The notes under the pieces were generated by a model. That model ran no database searches. It had not been told where the DNA came from and was given only the letters and a program-made list of their open reading frames with translations. From NCBI RefSeq assembly GCF_003130705.1, contig NZ_CP021355.1:248001-312000 (forward strand): 64,000 nucleotides of DNA, read 5' to 3'. This document shows positions 1 through 8,916 of the stretch, one piece after another (position 1 is the first letter of the stretch; every line of letters starts with the position of its first letter). The position numbers and the translations under genes are program-made. Origin of the DNA: Rhodococcus oxybenzonivorans. GTDB taxonomy: Bacteria; Actinomycetota; Actinomycetes; Mycobacteriales; Mycobacteriaceae.

Positions 1-968
1 TTGTTGGTGACGTGCACGGCTTGCCGGTGGCGAACCTCGGGACGCACCCCTGGCTTGATGGTGGTGTAGCGGTGCAGGCGTTCCCACGATTGCTGTTGAG
101 GCAGGGCGAGAAACCCACCGGTGAAGGGGTTCTTGTACATGTCTCCCCAGATGGACACGATCTGCTCGTTCTTAGCCTCGTCCAGCATGCAGTCGATGTC
201 GTTGAGCGTCGTGTACACCGACGCGCCCCGCTGGTACTCCGGATCGCCGGTGCAGGGCAGTACACCGACACCGATCACCGGGACCCGGCGGCCGAGCTGG
301 CCGTTGGTCAGGTGTCGTGCCAGGTCGACCACCATGCCGCTGCCGGTGCCGCCGCCGATGCCGAAGGCCATGAGCACCATCGAGGGGAGCTTGGTGTCGT
401 CGATGCTCCTGGCGAACTCCGCGAGTTCACGGTAGAGGGCCCGGTCCCCGTCGTAGTAGGCGCGACCGTAGATCGCTTTGGCCAGAGCCCGCGGGAAGTG
501 CTCGTTCTCAGCGGGTTGCTCGAGCTGCGCGGCGTAGCGCTTCCCGGCGGTGGGGAAAGGCGTTCCCGTCTCGATCCAGGGCGCGAAGTGTTCGGGTGTC
601 CCACCGAACCGGGGGTATTCGGAGTCGAGGAAGGTGGGGAAACGCTGCAGGCTGTCCGCTAGCTCCTGCGGGGTGGGCACTGTGAGGGCGACCGTCTTGA
701 TCTGGGCCCGGTCGGCGGGGATTCCGCGTTCGGCGAGTCGCGCGTAGAACGAGTCCGCGTACTGCCGCAGCTGCCGCATGTCCGCTTCGCCGATGTCGAC
801 CGCCAGCGCGGTGAACCGGGCGCGCGGGTCGGCCAGGAGGTCCTCGACTTCGCCGGTCCGGAGGAAGGAGTCGATAAGTTGCGCACCCGCTTTGCCGAGG
901 CCGACGATGTGGATGCAGTGCGGGGATTGCTTTCCGGTGGCGCTGTGGTACATCGAAAGTTGTGCCAT
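1..968 (-). CDS. Tubulin/FtsZ-like GTPase paralogue, 3' end beyond window
   Basis: Reading leftward from an ATG at 966-968, about 322 codons stay open to the window edge, so the C-terminus is missing. The product begins MAQLSMYHSATGK and carries an N-terminal nucleotide-binding segment (HIVGLGKAGAQLIDSF) and the tubulin signature GIGGGTGSGMVVD encoded near 324-372. Further on it shares segments such as HFPRALAKAIYGRAYYDGD and WGDMYKNPFTGGF with the 514-residue protein at 1298-2842, so the two are paralogues. I place it in the Tubulin_2-type bacterial family (from memory), distinct from division FtsZ. It lies 11 bases downstream of the 99-residue gene, in the same leftward run as the amidase. 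Polymerisation and GTPase activity are inferred from the motif only. No role is known to me. Confidence 0.8.
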   Translation of the reverse strand, partial: MAQLSMYHSATGKQSPHCIHIVGLGKAGAQLIDSFLRTGEVEDLLADPRARFTALAVDIGEADMRQLRQYADSFYARLAERGIPADRAQIKTVALTVPTPQELADSLQRFPTFLDSEYPRFGGTPEHFAPWIETGTPFPTAGKRYAAQLEQPAENEHFPRALAKAIYGRAYYDGDRALYRELAEFARSIDDTKLPSMVLMAFGIGGGTGSGMVVDLARHLTNGQLGRRVPVIGVGVLPCTGDPEYQRGASVYTTLNDIDCMLDEAKNEQIVSIWGDMYKNPFTGGFLALPQQQSWERLHRYTTIKPGVRPEVRHRQAVHVTN

Positions 969-979
969 TTTATCGTCCT

Positions 980-1279
980 TTAGTCCAGGTAGCCGAGGTC
1001 TTTGAGCACTGTGGCCGCGGTGGTGGGGCGCTCGTCGGCGATGATGGTCCGGTACTGATCGATGAAGTCGGCCGCGATTCGGGTCATCGTTCCCGCGGAA
1101 ACCATCTCGATCGCACGCTCGAGATTGGTGCGGCTCAGTGAGTCCTTCCACAGGCGGTGTTTGACATAGATTTTCTCCTCGTCAGCGCCGCTGACCGACA
1201 GTGTGGCAGCGCCGGGGAGGGAGTCGATCTCGGCTCCGTCCCGGTACTTTTCGAGCACATTGTCCCAATCGAGTGTCAT
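980..1279 (-). CDS. Small 99-residue protein between two tubulin-like genes
   Basis: A 99-residue acidic protein beginning MTLDWDNVLEKYRDG and ending TAATVLKDLGYLD. It has no signal peptide, membrane segment or metal motif and I do not recognise the family. It is separated by 18 bases from the upstream tubulin-like gene and 11 bases from the downstream one, so all three should be cotranscribed. The placement between two tubulin-fold paralogues suggests a small partner, cap or assembly factor for them; that is inference. Codon use matches the neighbours and the reading frame is clean. Confidence 0.75.
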   Translation of the reverse strand: MTLDWDNVLEKYRDGAEIDSLPGAATLSVSGADEEKIYVKHRLWKDSLSRTNLERAIEMVSAGTMTRIAADFIDQYRTIIADERPTTAATVLKDLGYLD

Positions 1280-1297
1280 GGTGATCTTCCCTGCGAT

Positions 1298-2842
1298 TCA
1301 GTGCGTGGTCTCGGTCAGTTCCAGTTCTCCGCGGATGGCCGCGTGCGGTACGACCACCCAGCACGCACAGCCGAGGATGCATTCCCCGCCGACGCCTTCG
1401 AAGCGGGTGGACGGCTCGCACAACAGCACTCCCAGATCGAGCAGCCACGCATGGCGCATCAGCTTTTCTTCCCAGTCCAGGGAGTCGTACACTTCGCGGC
1501 TGGCGACGAAGAATTCCATGTCGAGTTTGCTCAGGCGGGGGATGAAGGCGCTGACGGTGGGTGTTTCATTGGACGGGAAGACGAGGCTCCCGGGCCGCAC
1601 GGCCGTGGTGACCACCGCGGCGAGTGCGCCGGCGGCCGTGTCGCCGTCCTGGTCGTCCGTCTCCTTTCCGAAGACGCGGACTTCGGCGAAGTCGGGGACG
1701 GCACTGGCCGCTAGTTCGCGGGCGCTGACAATGTCCTGACCCGGACCGGCTCCCACGCTCAGCAGGTTGATCCACCGATCGCTTTGTTCTCCGCGCGTGG
1801 CCGGATGCCAGGCGTTGGCAGGAACGTTCAGCCAGTTCAGGGCCTTGATGGATTCGTAGAGATGAGTTCCGCCATCACGTAGGACGAAATCGGCGAGGTC
1901 GCAGTCGATTTCCGTGTGAGTCTGCTGGACGTCGCCTGTGCGCTCGTAGACAGCGTTCTGCGGCACGGCGAAGAACCCTGCGGTGAAGGGGTTCTTGTAG
2001 AGGTCGCCCCACACGGCCATGACGCCCTTGTTCTTTTCCGAGTCGATCATGCAATCCAGCTCGTTGATGGTGGTGAACATGCGGCCGTCCTGCAGCTCCA
2101 CCGGATCTCCGTCCGAGGGCAGGACACCGATGCCCAGGACCAACGCCCGCCGTCCCAGCCGAATCGTCGACAGATGCCGGGCCAGCTCGACGACAATGCC
2201 ACTACCGGTTCCGCCAGCGAGACTGAAGACGATGCACACCAGGGGTGTCTGTGTGCTGTTCAGGACCGACTCGGCGAAGGAATCGAGTGCGGAGGTCACC
2301 TGGCCGCCCTGGTAGTACTCGATGCCATAGATTCCCTTGGCGAGGGCGCGCGGGAAGTGTGCCCCCGCGGAAGGTACTTCGAGATCGTTGGGCAACCACG
2401 GTTCGTAGTTCGGGTTCCAGTAGTAGCGGGGGTATTCCGTCTTGAGGAACTCCCGGTACCGCCGAAGCCCCGCGAACAGGGTGCTGTTGTCCGGTGCCGG
2501 AAGGCTGACGGTCTGCACGTGCACTCGGTCGACCGGGGCGTTCTCGGCTGCGTGCCTGACTCCCACGAGTTCCGCGTCCCCGATATCGACGGCAAGTGCA
2601 TGGAAGGGCGTCTCGGTGTCGGCGGCGACGTCTGCGTGGGCGCCGATCATCTCCTCGATGACGTTGGCGCCGGTCTTCCCCAGACCGAGCACGTGCAGGG
2701 AGAACGGGCCCTCGTGGTCCCCAATCCGGTGCACGCCCTGAGTCACCAGCGCCTCGATGCGAGATAGATCGGTGGTAAGCCCCAGCGATTCGCTGTCACA
2801 GGCGTCGTGGTTGTGGCCGTGGTCATGTCCGTGGTCGGGCAT
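1298..2842 (-). CDS. Tubulin/FtsZ-like GTPase with His-rich N-terminus
   Basis: A 514-residue protein. After a histidine/aspartate-rich start (HGHDHGHNHD) and a leader of about 45 residues comes a Rossmann-like segment, FSLHVLGLGKTGANVIEEM, then the tubulin signature SLAGGTGSGIVVELARHL near residue 215, the glycine-rich phosphate loop of the tubulin/FtsZ superfamily. It is longer than FtsZ and resembles the bacterial Tubulin_2-like group. The His-rich tail could bind metal. It is the first of three leftward genes (514 aa, 99 aa, second tubulin-like protein), 209 bases downstream of the aliphatic amidase gene. Having two tubulin-like paralogues in tandem suggests a heteropolymer. No function is established from sequence. 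Confidence 0.82.
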   Translation of the reverse strand: MPDHGHDHGHNHDACDSESLGLTTDLSRIEALVTQGVHRIGDHEGPFSLHVLGLGKTGANVIEEMIGAHADVAADTETPFHALAVDIGDAELVGVRHAAENAPVDRVHVQTVSLPAPDNSTLFAGLRRYREFLKTEYPRYYWNPNYEPWLPNDLEVPSAGAHFPRALAKGIYGIEYYQGGQVTSALDSFAESVLNSTQTPLVCIVFSLAGGTGSGIVVELARHLSTIRLGRRALVLGIGVLPSDGDPVELQDGRMFTTINELDCMIDSEKNKGVMAVWGDLYKNPFTAGFFAVPQNAVYERTGDVQQTHTEIDCDLADFVLRDGGTHLYESIKALNWLNVPANAWHPATRGEQSDRWINLLSVGAGPGQDIVSARELAASAVPDFAEVRVFGKETDDQDGDTAAGALAAVVTTAVRPGSLVFPSNETPTVSAFIPRLSKLDMEFFVASREVYDSLDWEEKLMRHAWLLDLGVLLCEPSTRFEGVGGECILGCACWVVVPHAAIRGELELTETTH

Positions 2843-3051
2843 CTATCTTTTCCTTTGCTCGAAAGTGAAAGTGAACTTGCGCGGGCGGTGACGGCGGAAG
2901 TCAGGTCAGGCCGGTATGCGTTGCGGGGTGCAGCGGCTGTTCATTCGGAAGCCCTGGGCAGGACCCGGTGGCACCCAATCCGGCTCCGGTCGAGGTCGAC
3001 CGAAACGTCTAGCGGGACAAGGGCTTCTCCGGTTGGCCTTCTCGGCCGCGC

Positions 3052-4089
3052 TCAGGCTTCCGAGACGTTGTCGGTGGGCAGGTCGCCGACCGGGCATTCG
3101 GCGACGCCGATCGTGTCCCGGGTGAAGGCTTCGACCGATTCCTGCGCCTTCTGGGCATCGTTGACCCACAGCTTGTAGAAATCGAACGGGCAATCAGCGA
3201 CGCCCTTGTCGCCGTCGCCGGCAGCGTGAACGCCGGTGTACCCACGGTGCAGAAGCTTGAACAGGTGGTTCTGGGATTGGTCGTGCCTGCGCGCGTTCCG
3301 GATTTCCGGAATCGACAGCTGCGCATACTGAATCCCGTATTCTTCCGCTCCCGTCTCCCCCAAGGTGCGGCCATCGAACCCGATGATCGCGGAATGACCG
3401 AAGTAGGTGTAGACACCGTCGAAACCGGCGGCGTTTGCGACGGCGACGTACGAATTATTGGCCCAAGCCATAGCTTTGGCCATCAGGACGGTCTGTTCCG
3501 CGGCGGGGTACATGTAGCCCTGACTGCGCACGATCAGCTCGGCGCCCTTCATGGCGCAGTCCCGCCAGATTTCCGGGTAGTTGCCGTCGTCGCACACGAT
3601 CAACGAGACTTTGAGGCCTTTCGGGCCGTCGGCGACGTACGTCTCTCCGCCCGGATACCACCCCTCGATGGGAGTCCACGGCAGGATCTTTCGGTACTTC
3701 TGCACGATTTCCCCGCGGTCGTTGATCAATACGAGGGTGTTGTACGGGGGTTTGTTCGGATGATCCTGGTGTTGCTCGCCGGTGATACTGAAGACACCCC
3801 AGGTGCCCGCGTCGCGGCACGCGGCGGAGAAGATCGCGGTCTCGGGACCGGGAACCGTTGTCGCGGTGTCAAACATCTCCTGCTGGTCGTACATGATTCC
3901 GTGCGTGGAGTATTCCGGAAAGATCAACAGGTCCAGGCCCGGCAAACCGGACTTGATGCCCCGGACCATCTCGCCGATCTTGCAGGCGTTCTCCAGCACC
4001 TCGGCCCGGCTGTGAAGCCGCGGCATCTTGTAGTTGATGACTGCTACACCGACGGTGTCGTCGTTGGATGAAATGTCGCCGTGTCGCAT
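3052..4089 (-). CDS. amiE: Aliphatic amidase (nitrilase superfamily)
   Basis: A 345-residue cytosolic amidase that hydrolyses short aliphatic amides to the acid and ammonia. The catalytic triad is visible at the same numbers as in Pseudomonas AmiE: Glu59 (IFPEYS), Lys134 (YRKILPW) and Cys166 ([11 protein letters not shown]). The start [10 protein letters not shown] is typical of the family and the length is normal. An AmiC-like binding protein lies upstream in the same direction and a MarR-type regulator is divergent further out, so the gene is probably amide-inducible. The tubulin-like pair follows downstream. A fragment matching the first 26 residues of such an amidase recurs at 6224-6304. 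Confidence 0.95.
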   Translation of the reverse strand: MRHGDISSNDDTVGVAVINYKMPRLHSRAEVLENACKIGEMVRGIKSGLPGLDLLIFPEYSTHGIMYDQQEMFDTATTVPGPETAIFSAACRDAGTWGVFSITGEQHQDHPNKPPYNTLVLINDRGEIVQKYRKILPWTPIEGWYPGGETYVADGPKGLKVSLIVCDDGNYPEIWRDCAMKGAELIVRSQGYMYPAAEQTVLMAKAMAWANNSYVAVANAAGFDGVYTYFGHSAIIGFDGRTLGETGAEEYGIQYAQLSIPEIRNARRHDQSQNHLFKLLHRGYTGVHAAGDGDKGVADCPFDFYKLWVNDAQKAQESVEAFTRDTIGVAECPVGDLPTDNVSEA

Positions 4090-4201
4090 GATTCTCCTGA
4101 TTGGTCATCGAGGGAGTGCGGACATCGTCGTCCCTCAGGGTGGGGAATGTTCCGGCTACGATTCGCGAGGTGGATGTCCGTCCGAGTGGAGCCCGAAACA
4201 T

Positions 4202-4216
4202 TCTCATTTGAAAATA
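4202..4216. promoter_or_regulatory. Possible MarR-type site upstream of amiE
   Basis: The stretch TCTCATTTGAAAATA closely matches TCTCAAATGAAAGTA at 5545-5559 next to the amiC-like start. Each copy lies upstream of a leftward gene in the same cluster, this one 113 bases before the amidase start codon. The rest of the 382-base gap (4090-4471) shows no gene that I can support. Assignment to the neighbouring MarR regulator is inference. Confidence 0.35.
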
Positions 4217-4471
4217 GACTGTAGGTGAACGTCCGTCAATGGATAGGCGCCCTTCGGGTTGTCTCGTAGTACGCGGCCCGCCGCGCCGGGATCGTGACGA
4301 TGATGCGAGCGGGCCGATGCAGTGCCCCGATGTGGTCGGGCAGAGACCGGCGTCGTCGTCGGATATGCGTGGGGCCCGCCGATGGGTGAGTCGTCGTCGA
4401 GACCGCCGACTATCACCGGCCTGCCGGTGGCGACGTTCGCTGCGAGAGATTCAGCCAGTTAGCGGTGCAGG

Positions 4472-5545
4472 CTATAAGGTCGTGAGGGCGTCGAAATCGA
4501 GCCCGTTGGCGACCGCCAGGTGTACCGGTTGATGCGCCCTGCGGCCTTTGAATTCGACGGTGCCGCGGGGGCCCTCGTACGCGGTCCCGTCGAGCGCAGC
4601 GTCGATGGCGGCGACCGAGGGGCTGCCGGCGCGACCGATCAGCTGCGCCAGAGTCTGCCCGCCTTCGTAACACGACTCCGATACGGCGGTGATCGGTGGG
4701 CCGTCCGGTCCGTGGAGGTCGACGTACCTGCCCAGCAGGGCCATCGAGTTCGTATCCACCTTCGACCGAAAGTAGGACGCGGCGGCGAACATTCCCACCA
4801 ACGCGCCGGGCCCGCTCGCGATCATCATGTTCTCGTCCATCAAGGGTGTGAACCTGATCAGCCGGTCCTGAAGGCCGGCGCGGGCGAAGCTCCGGTTGAA
4901 GGCCACAGCGTCTTGTCCGACCAGGAGCATGCACACTCCATCGCACTCGGTCTCGGCGATGTGTCGGACGACGCGCCCGATGTTTCGGCCACCGAGACTG
5001 ACGAACGACTGACCGACGATGTCCAGTCCGATTTCGTCGGCGAAGGCGTGCACGGCCGCTGCGGAGCGGCGCGGCCAGACGTAGTCGTCGCCGACGACAT
5101 ACCACCTCCGCATTCCCATGTGTTCGCGCATCCAGCGCAACGCGGGTTCGATCTGCAGTCGCGGCGTTTCACCGCTGCAGTAGACACCAGGTCGGTGTTC
5201 CCCGCCTTCGTACAATGCCGGATAGACGTAGGGAACTCGGCCCGCGAGCACGGGCGCGAGGGTGTGACGTACGGAGGAAATGTGCCAGCCGGTGACGGCA
5301 TCGATGCGTCCCTGATCGACCAACGCACCCACTTCGGCCGCAACTCGTGCGGGATCACCACCGCCGTCCACCACCTCCATCCGGACCTCGCGGCCCAGAA
5401 TGCCGCCCGCGTCGTTCAGGTCACGGGCGACCAGCTCGCTCATCGCCTCACACGAGGGCCCGAAAAGGCCGGCGGGCCCTTGCAGGGGCACCACCATCGC
5501 GATCGTCCAGTCCGACGACCGGGTACGTTCGGGTGCGTATATCAT
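4472..5545 (-). CDS. AmiC-like amide-sensing periplasmic-binding-fold protein
   Basis: A 357-residue type I periplasmic-binding-fold protein of the branched-chain amino acid/amide family (IAMVVPLQGPAGLFGPSCEA at the N-terminus, then DLNDAGGILGREVRMEVVDG). There is no signal peptide or lipobox, which fits a cytoplasmic sensor like AmiC rather than a transporter subunit. In Pseudomonas AmiC binds amides and controls the antiterminator AmiR; no AmiR-like gene is visible here. The ATG at 5545 is just left of an inverted repeat and faces the divergent marR gene. It probably senses the amidase substrate; this is inferred from family and context. Confidence 0.82.
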   Translation of the reverse strand: MIYAPERTRSSDWTIAMVVPLQGPAGLFGPSCEAMSELVARDLNDAGGILGREVRMEVVDGGGDPARVAAEVGALVDQGRIDAVTGWHISSVRHTLAPVLAGRVPYVYPALYEGGEHRPGVYCSGETPRLQIEPALRWMREHMGMRRWYVVGDDYVWPRRSAAAVHAFADEIGLDIVGQSFVSLGGRNIGRVVRHIAETECDGVCMLLVGQDAVAFNRSFARAGLQDRLIRFTPLMDENMMIASGPGALVGMFAAASYFRSKVDTNSMALLGRYVDLHGPDGPPITAVSESCYEGGQTLAQLIGRAGSPSVAAIDAALDGTAYEGPRGTVEFKGRRAHQPVHLAVANGLDFDALTTL

Positions 5546-5547
5546 CT

Positions 5548-5563
5548 CAAATGAAAGTATTTG
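5548..5563. promoter_or_regulatory. Inverted repeat in the amiC-marR divergent promoter
   Basis: CAAAT and ATTTG form a perfect 5-bp inverted repeat around GAAAGT, in the 54-base gap between the divergent amiC-like and marR genes. The position and the related sequence upstream of amiE suggest the operator of the adjacent MarR protein. Confidence 0.45.
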
Positions 5564-5599
5564 TCATGAATGCAGTTCGGGCAACAGGGGAGAATCGAG

Positions 5600-6013
5600 A
5601 TGGCGGAGAGACAGATCCCGGACGAGGATCGGCCGGAGTCCCTGGCGGCGTCGCTGACCCGCGCGTCTCGACGCCTGGCTGCCGATATCGACACGGCACT
5701 CAAACCCCACGGGCTTGCCCTCGATCACTGGTTGGTGCTCGAGGCGCTCGCTCGAGAGCGCGGTTTGACGATGGCGGACCTGATTGTCCGGACCGCTGCG
5801 AACGGTGCGACGCTGACCCGAATCGTCGACCGTCTGGTGTCCACCGCAGCCGTGTATCGCGAGGTCGACTCGGTGGATCGCCGCAAGGTTCGCGTCTACC
5901 TGAGCGCACGCGGACGGGCTCTCCATCGCCGGCTTGCCACCGTCGTACACGAGCACGAACGCATATTCCTCGAGGGGAACCATCTCCCGGAGGCTGCTCT
6001 CCATCGACTCTGA
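5600..6013 (+). CDS. MarR-family transcriptional regulator
   Basis: A 137-residue winged-helix regulator. The central part (LALDHWLVLEALARERG, then LIVRTAANGATLTRIVDRL) is the MarR recognition-helix region, followed by a wing (DRRKVRVYLSARGRAL). I chose the ATG at 5600 because GGGGAG sits 8 bases before it; an in-frame start at 5570 lacks such a site. The gene diverges from the amiC-like gene with only 54 bases between starts, so it probably regulates the amide cluster and itself. The 210 bases that follow (6014-6223) hold no gene I can support. Confidence 0.82.
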   Translation: MAERQIPDEDRPESLAASLTRASRRLAADIDTALKPHGLALDHWLVLEALARERGLTMADLIVRTAANGATLTRIVDRLVSTAAVYREVDSVDRRKVRVYLSARGRALHRRLATVVHEHERIFLEGNHLPEAALHRL

Positions 6014-6223
6014 CTCACTTTCACTACGGTGACCGAGGTCAGAGCCGGGCACCGATGGCGAATCGGCGGTTTGCCTCAGTGCGACTTCACCTATGTCGCC
6101 GGCCACGACAACCCCGCCGGACCGCGTGCCGTCCGAGTTGCGGACAGCACGTGGTTCCGGACCAGTCGGCCCGCGCCGTCCGATCAGTGCGGTTTCCGTC
6201 GATCCATGGCCGGAGGGGACGTT

Positions 6224-6304
6224 GGCGTGCAGGCGCGGCATTTTGTAGTCGACTACCGAGGCCCCCACCGTGGCGGGATTTGACGAAATATCGCCTTGAC
6301 GCAT
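6224..6304 (-). pseudogene. 5' remnant of a second aliphatic amidase gene
   Basis: About 26 codons reading leftward from the ATG at 6304 give MRQGDISSNPATVG followed by DYKMPRLHAN. This matches the first 26 residues of the intact amidase at 3052-4089, including MRxGDISSN and YKMPRLH. After that point the similarity stops abruptly and the frame continues into unrelated sequence. A GAAGG ribosome site precedes the start. It is the truncated head of a second amidase gene and probably marks a deletion or recombination end. Confidence 0.75.
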
Positions 6305-6398
6305 TTACACGACCTTCTTTCATAGCCACGCCCCATGGGGGTCTCGCTCCCTGCTGGCAAGAGGTTAGATGCATCACACGTCGGTGACTGTCCACCCG

Positions 6399-6443
6399 GC
6401 GCAGGGATTGTCCACATAGCGCAGAGACTTTCAGAAACGCAGG
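6399..6443. promoter_or_regulatory. AraC-type direct repeats upstream of the amidase remnant
   Basis: GCGCAGG (6399), GCGCAGA (6419) and ACGCAGG (6437) recur with about 20-base spacing, the two-helical-turn spacing typical of AraC/XylS operators. TTGTCCA and CTTTC lie between the repeats. The same arrangement recurs at 13587-13630. It sits between the amidase remnant and an araC gene. Confidence 0.5.
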
Positions 6444-6456
6444 GGGTTTTCGTTTA

Positions 6457-7464
6457 CTACGTCGTAGTCAGGGTTTGCGACGGCGACTGCCCATACCGCC
6501 TCCGGTACTCGGCAGAGAATCGTCCGGCGTGCCGAAAACCCCAGCGGTAGGCCACATCAGCGACCGCATCGTGGCGCGGATCCGCCTGAATCAGGTCCTG
6601 ATGGGAGCGCTCGAGCCGGAGGTCCCGAAGATAGGTCACCGGGGAGACGCCGACGAACCGCGCAAATCCGTCCTGCAGGGTGCGCACGCTGACGCCGACG
6701 AGCTCCGCCAGCCCGCTGACGGTCCACGGCTCCTCGGGGTGGGCGTGCATCGCATCGAGGGCCAGCTTGATGGTGCGCGGGCGGGCGGGGGCCGGTGTCG
6801 GCGCGACCAGCAGTTCGCGGTGATCGTGATTCGCCGCCAGCAACAGACCCGTGGTCAACGCCTGTACCAGCGGACGGGACATCAGCGGATTGTAGAGCAG
6901 GCCGGCGTCCTCGTCCAGGTCCGCTGTGAGGGTCCGGACCAGAGCCAACCAGCTTGCCCCCTCCCTACGGGACAGATCGAGTACCGGGTCGAACGTCACC
7001 GGAGTTCGCGGCGGCCGTCCCAGGATCGCGCGCAGTTCGGCTTCGAGGTAGTCGCGGTCGAACTTGATGCCGTATTGGATGCCGTCTGCACTCCAGCGCG
7101 TGATCCTGGTCGCGCGATGCGGCAGGTAGATGCACGCACGCTCCGGAGTGAACACATTTGTCTCTCCGCCGGACTCCGTCTCGACGCGGCCCGACAACGG
7201 AATACTCACGTGGTAGGCGTTTTCGAGCTCACCGAAGTCCAGACTGACTTCCGCTCCGTACGACAGCCGCCCCAGGGTCAGCGGACCGAGCCGGACCGTG
7301 CGCAGCGACATGGCGAGGTCGGAGTCCGTGGTGAGCTGGGCCAGACGGTGCGGGTAGTACATCTGACCGACGGCCGCCCGGGCCTCGTCGAGATGACGGG
7401 CTTCGAACGCCAACACCCGGCGCGCCGATTCGGGGTCGCACGCTGTGCGCGATGGTTCGTGCAT
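6457..7464 (-). CDS. AraC-family transcriptional activator (copy A)
   Basis: A 335-residue regulator with an N-terminal ligand-binding domain of the AraC_binding_2 type (residues 40-220, including LSYGAEVSLDFGELENAYHV) and a C-terminal double helix-turn-helix (about 235-330; LAELVGVSVRTLQDGFARF, ending AEYRRRYGQSPSQTL). It is a close paralogue of the protein at 13643-14665, and the similarity continues about 100 bases past the stop codons, so a segment was duplicated. The ATG at 7464 follows GGAGGCTGAAG-like spacing. Its target is unknown; the styrene genes or the lost amidase operon are possible. Confidence 0.88.
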   Translation of the reverse strand: MHEPSRTACDPESARRVLAFEARHLDEARAAVGQMYYPHRLAQLTTDSDLAMSLRTVRLGPLTLGRLSYGAEVSLDFGELENAYHVSIPLSGRVETESGGETNVFTPERACIYLPHRATRITRWSADGIQYGIKFDRDYLEAELRAILGRPPRTPVTFDPVLDLSRREGASWLALVRTLTADLDEDAGLLYNPLMSRPLVQALTTGLLLAANHDHRELLVAPTPAPARPRTIKLALDAMHAHPEEPWTVSGLAELVGVSVRTLQDGFARFVGVSPVTYLRDLRLERSHQDLIQADPRHDAVADVAYRWGFRHAGRFSAEYRRRYGQSPSQTLTTT

Positions 7465-7669
7465 CTTCAGCCTCCGCGACCCAGGTTACGCGTCACCTCG
7501 GACGGGTGGCTGCGCCGGTAGTACGCGAAAAAGTGCGTTTGTGGGGCTGTTGCTTTTTGTGTGATGGCCGGTGAGAGTGTGGTGGGTCGGGTTCCGTTGA
7601 GGGGTCCGGCTCGCCTGGACTTGCGAGGTGATCGGGTGGCCGGGTCCGGTCGACCGGTCTTGCCGGGGT

Positions 7670-8415
7670 CTATCCGGTGGCCGGGAGGGGATCGCCGGTC
7701 AGGCGGGTGAGGATCTTGCCGATGTTGTGCACGGCGGCGTGGAAGGACCATTCACTGGTCGCCCGGTCGAGTCCGCGGCCGATGAATCGGCGGAATCCGA
7801 GGTTGTGTTTCGCGTGGGCGAACGGGGTTTCGGCGATGTGGGAGCGTTTGCGGTATGTCGTGATTCCTTCTTCGGTGCGCAGCCGGTGGGTCCTCGCGCG
7901 GATCGGGTCGGCATCGGCCGGTGATGGACCGTCGGCGGGTTGCTCGCTGGCGGCGGCCTCGAGGTCGCGGGATTTGCCGGTCGCGATCAACCGGTCCGGG
8001 CCCGGTTCGGTGAGGTTCTCGTTCGAGCAGTACCCGGCGTCGACGAGCATGATCCCGATCAGCTCCTCCGGCGTTTTCTCCTCCGGCGTTTTCTCCTGCG
8101 GTGTTGTCGGTGTCGTGCCGGGCGAGTCGGTGCGCCGCCGGGCGCTCGATCAGTGTCGCCGCCTTCCCGGCCTTGGCGACCATCTCGGAAAGTACGCGTA
8201 GTCAGCCGAACTCACTCCGACCCCGGTGGCCAGGATGATCCCGTCGGCGATGGTGAAGGCCTGACAGTTGTAGCCCTGCACCTAGCCCCGCCGCGCAACG
8301 GCTGCGGCCGGACTCGGGGTGGTTGGGTTGCGGCGCCGTTGTTCGTCGGCCTCCGCCCGGGCCCGATCGTCCGCTTGCCCCTTGGTGCGGGCGGCGTCGA
8401 GTTCGGCGCGGCGGG
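7670..8415 (-). mobile_element. Decayed IS1182-type transposase
   Basis: Leftward fragments in different frames make up the middle and end of an IS1182-like DDE transposase. They are AELDAARTKGQADDRARAEA ending at a stop near 8283, VQGYNCQAFTIADGIILATG around 8220-8280, then the C-terminal piece at 7670-8050 (MLVDAGYCSNEN and HAKHNLGFRRFIGRG). Stop codons and frameshifts break it and no inverted ends were identified. The 200 bases to the left (7470-7669) hold no separate gene. Confidence 0.7.
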
Positions 8416-8541
8416 AGGCTGGAACGGTTCTTCCATCTGGACGACGAGGACCGGCGTCTGATCGCCGATCGGCGGCGGAATTACAACCGGCTCGGTTTCG
8501 CCGTCCAGCTGGTGACCGTCCGTCACCGCTCGCAAATGAGG
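8416..8541 (+). pseudogene. Tn3-family TnpA N-terminal fragment
   Basis: A rightward fragment of about 40 codons reads RLERFFHLDDEDRRLIADRR then NYNRLGFAVQLVTVR, the conserved start of Tn3-family transposases. It stops at 8541. It abuts the IS1182-like remnant, which points to nested insertions or deletion. Nothing recognisable occupies the next 375 bases (8542-8916). Confidence 0.7.
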
Positions 8542-8916
8542 TGACCCATGGCCATCACTTAGCCGGAACCGAATTGATGTTGCAGCCGTAGGTGTTTCCC
8601 GCTTTGACGCTAGCATCACCGGCGCCCGCACCATAGCCCGTTTGGTCAAACATCTTCAGCTAACGCAGCTCGGGGTAGTTTGAAGCCTCCCATCACAAGG
8701 CGACTTAAGAGGGGCCACAAAACCCTCATCTCCTGCACAGCACCGCTTCCAGCAAGGTCACCTACACAACCAAACCTCACCTTCCGCGCTCGTGGCGCAC
8801 TTAAATAACAAGGAGAACGTCTGAAGACTCTGGGTGATCGGCGTGTGCTGGTGAGGAATGGGTGAACTCCTGGTAGGTCAGTAGGTGCTTAGGCCACGAC
8901 CCGACCAGGAGTCCAC

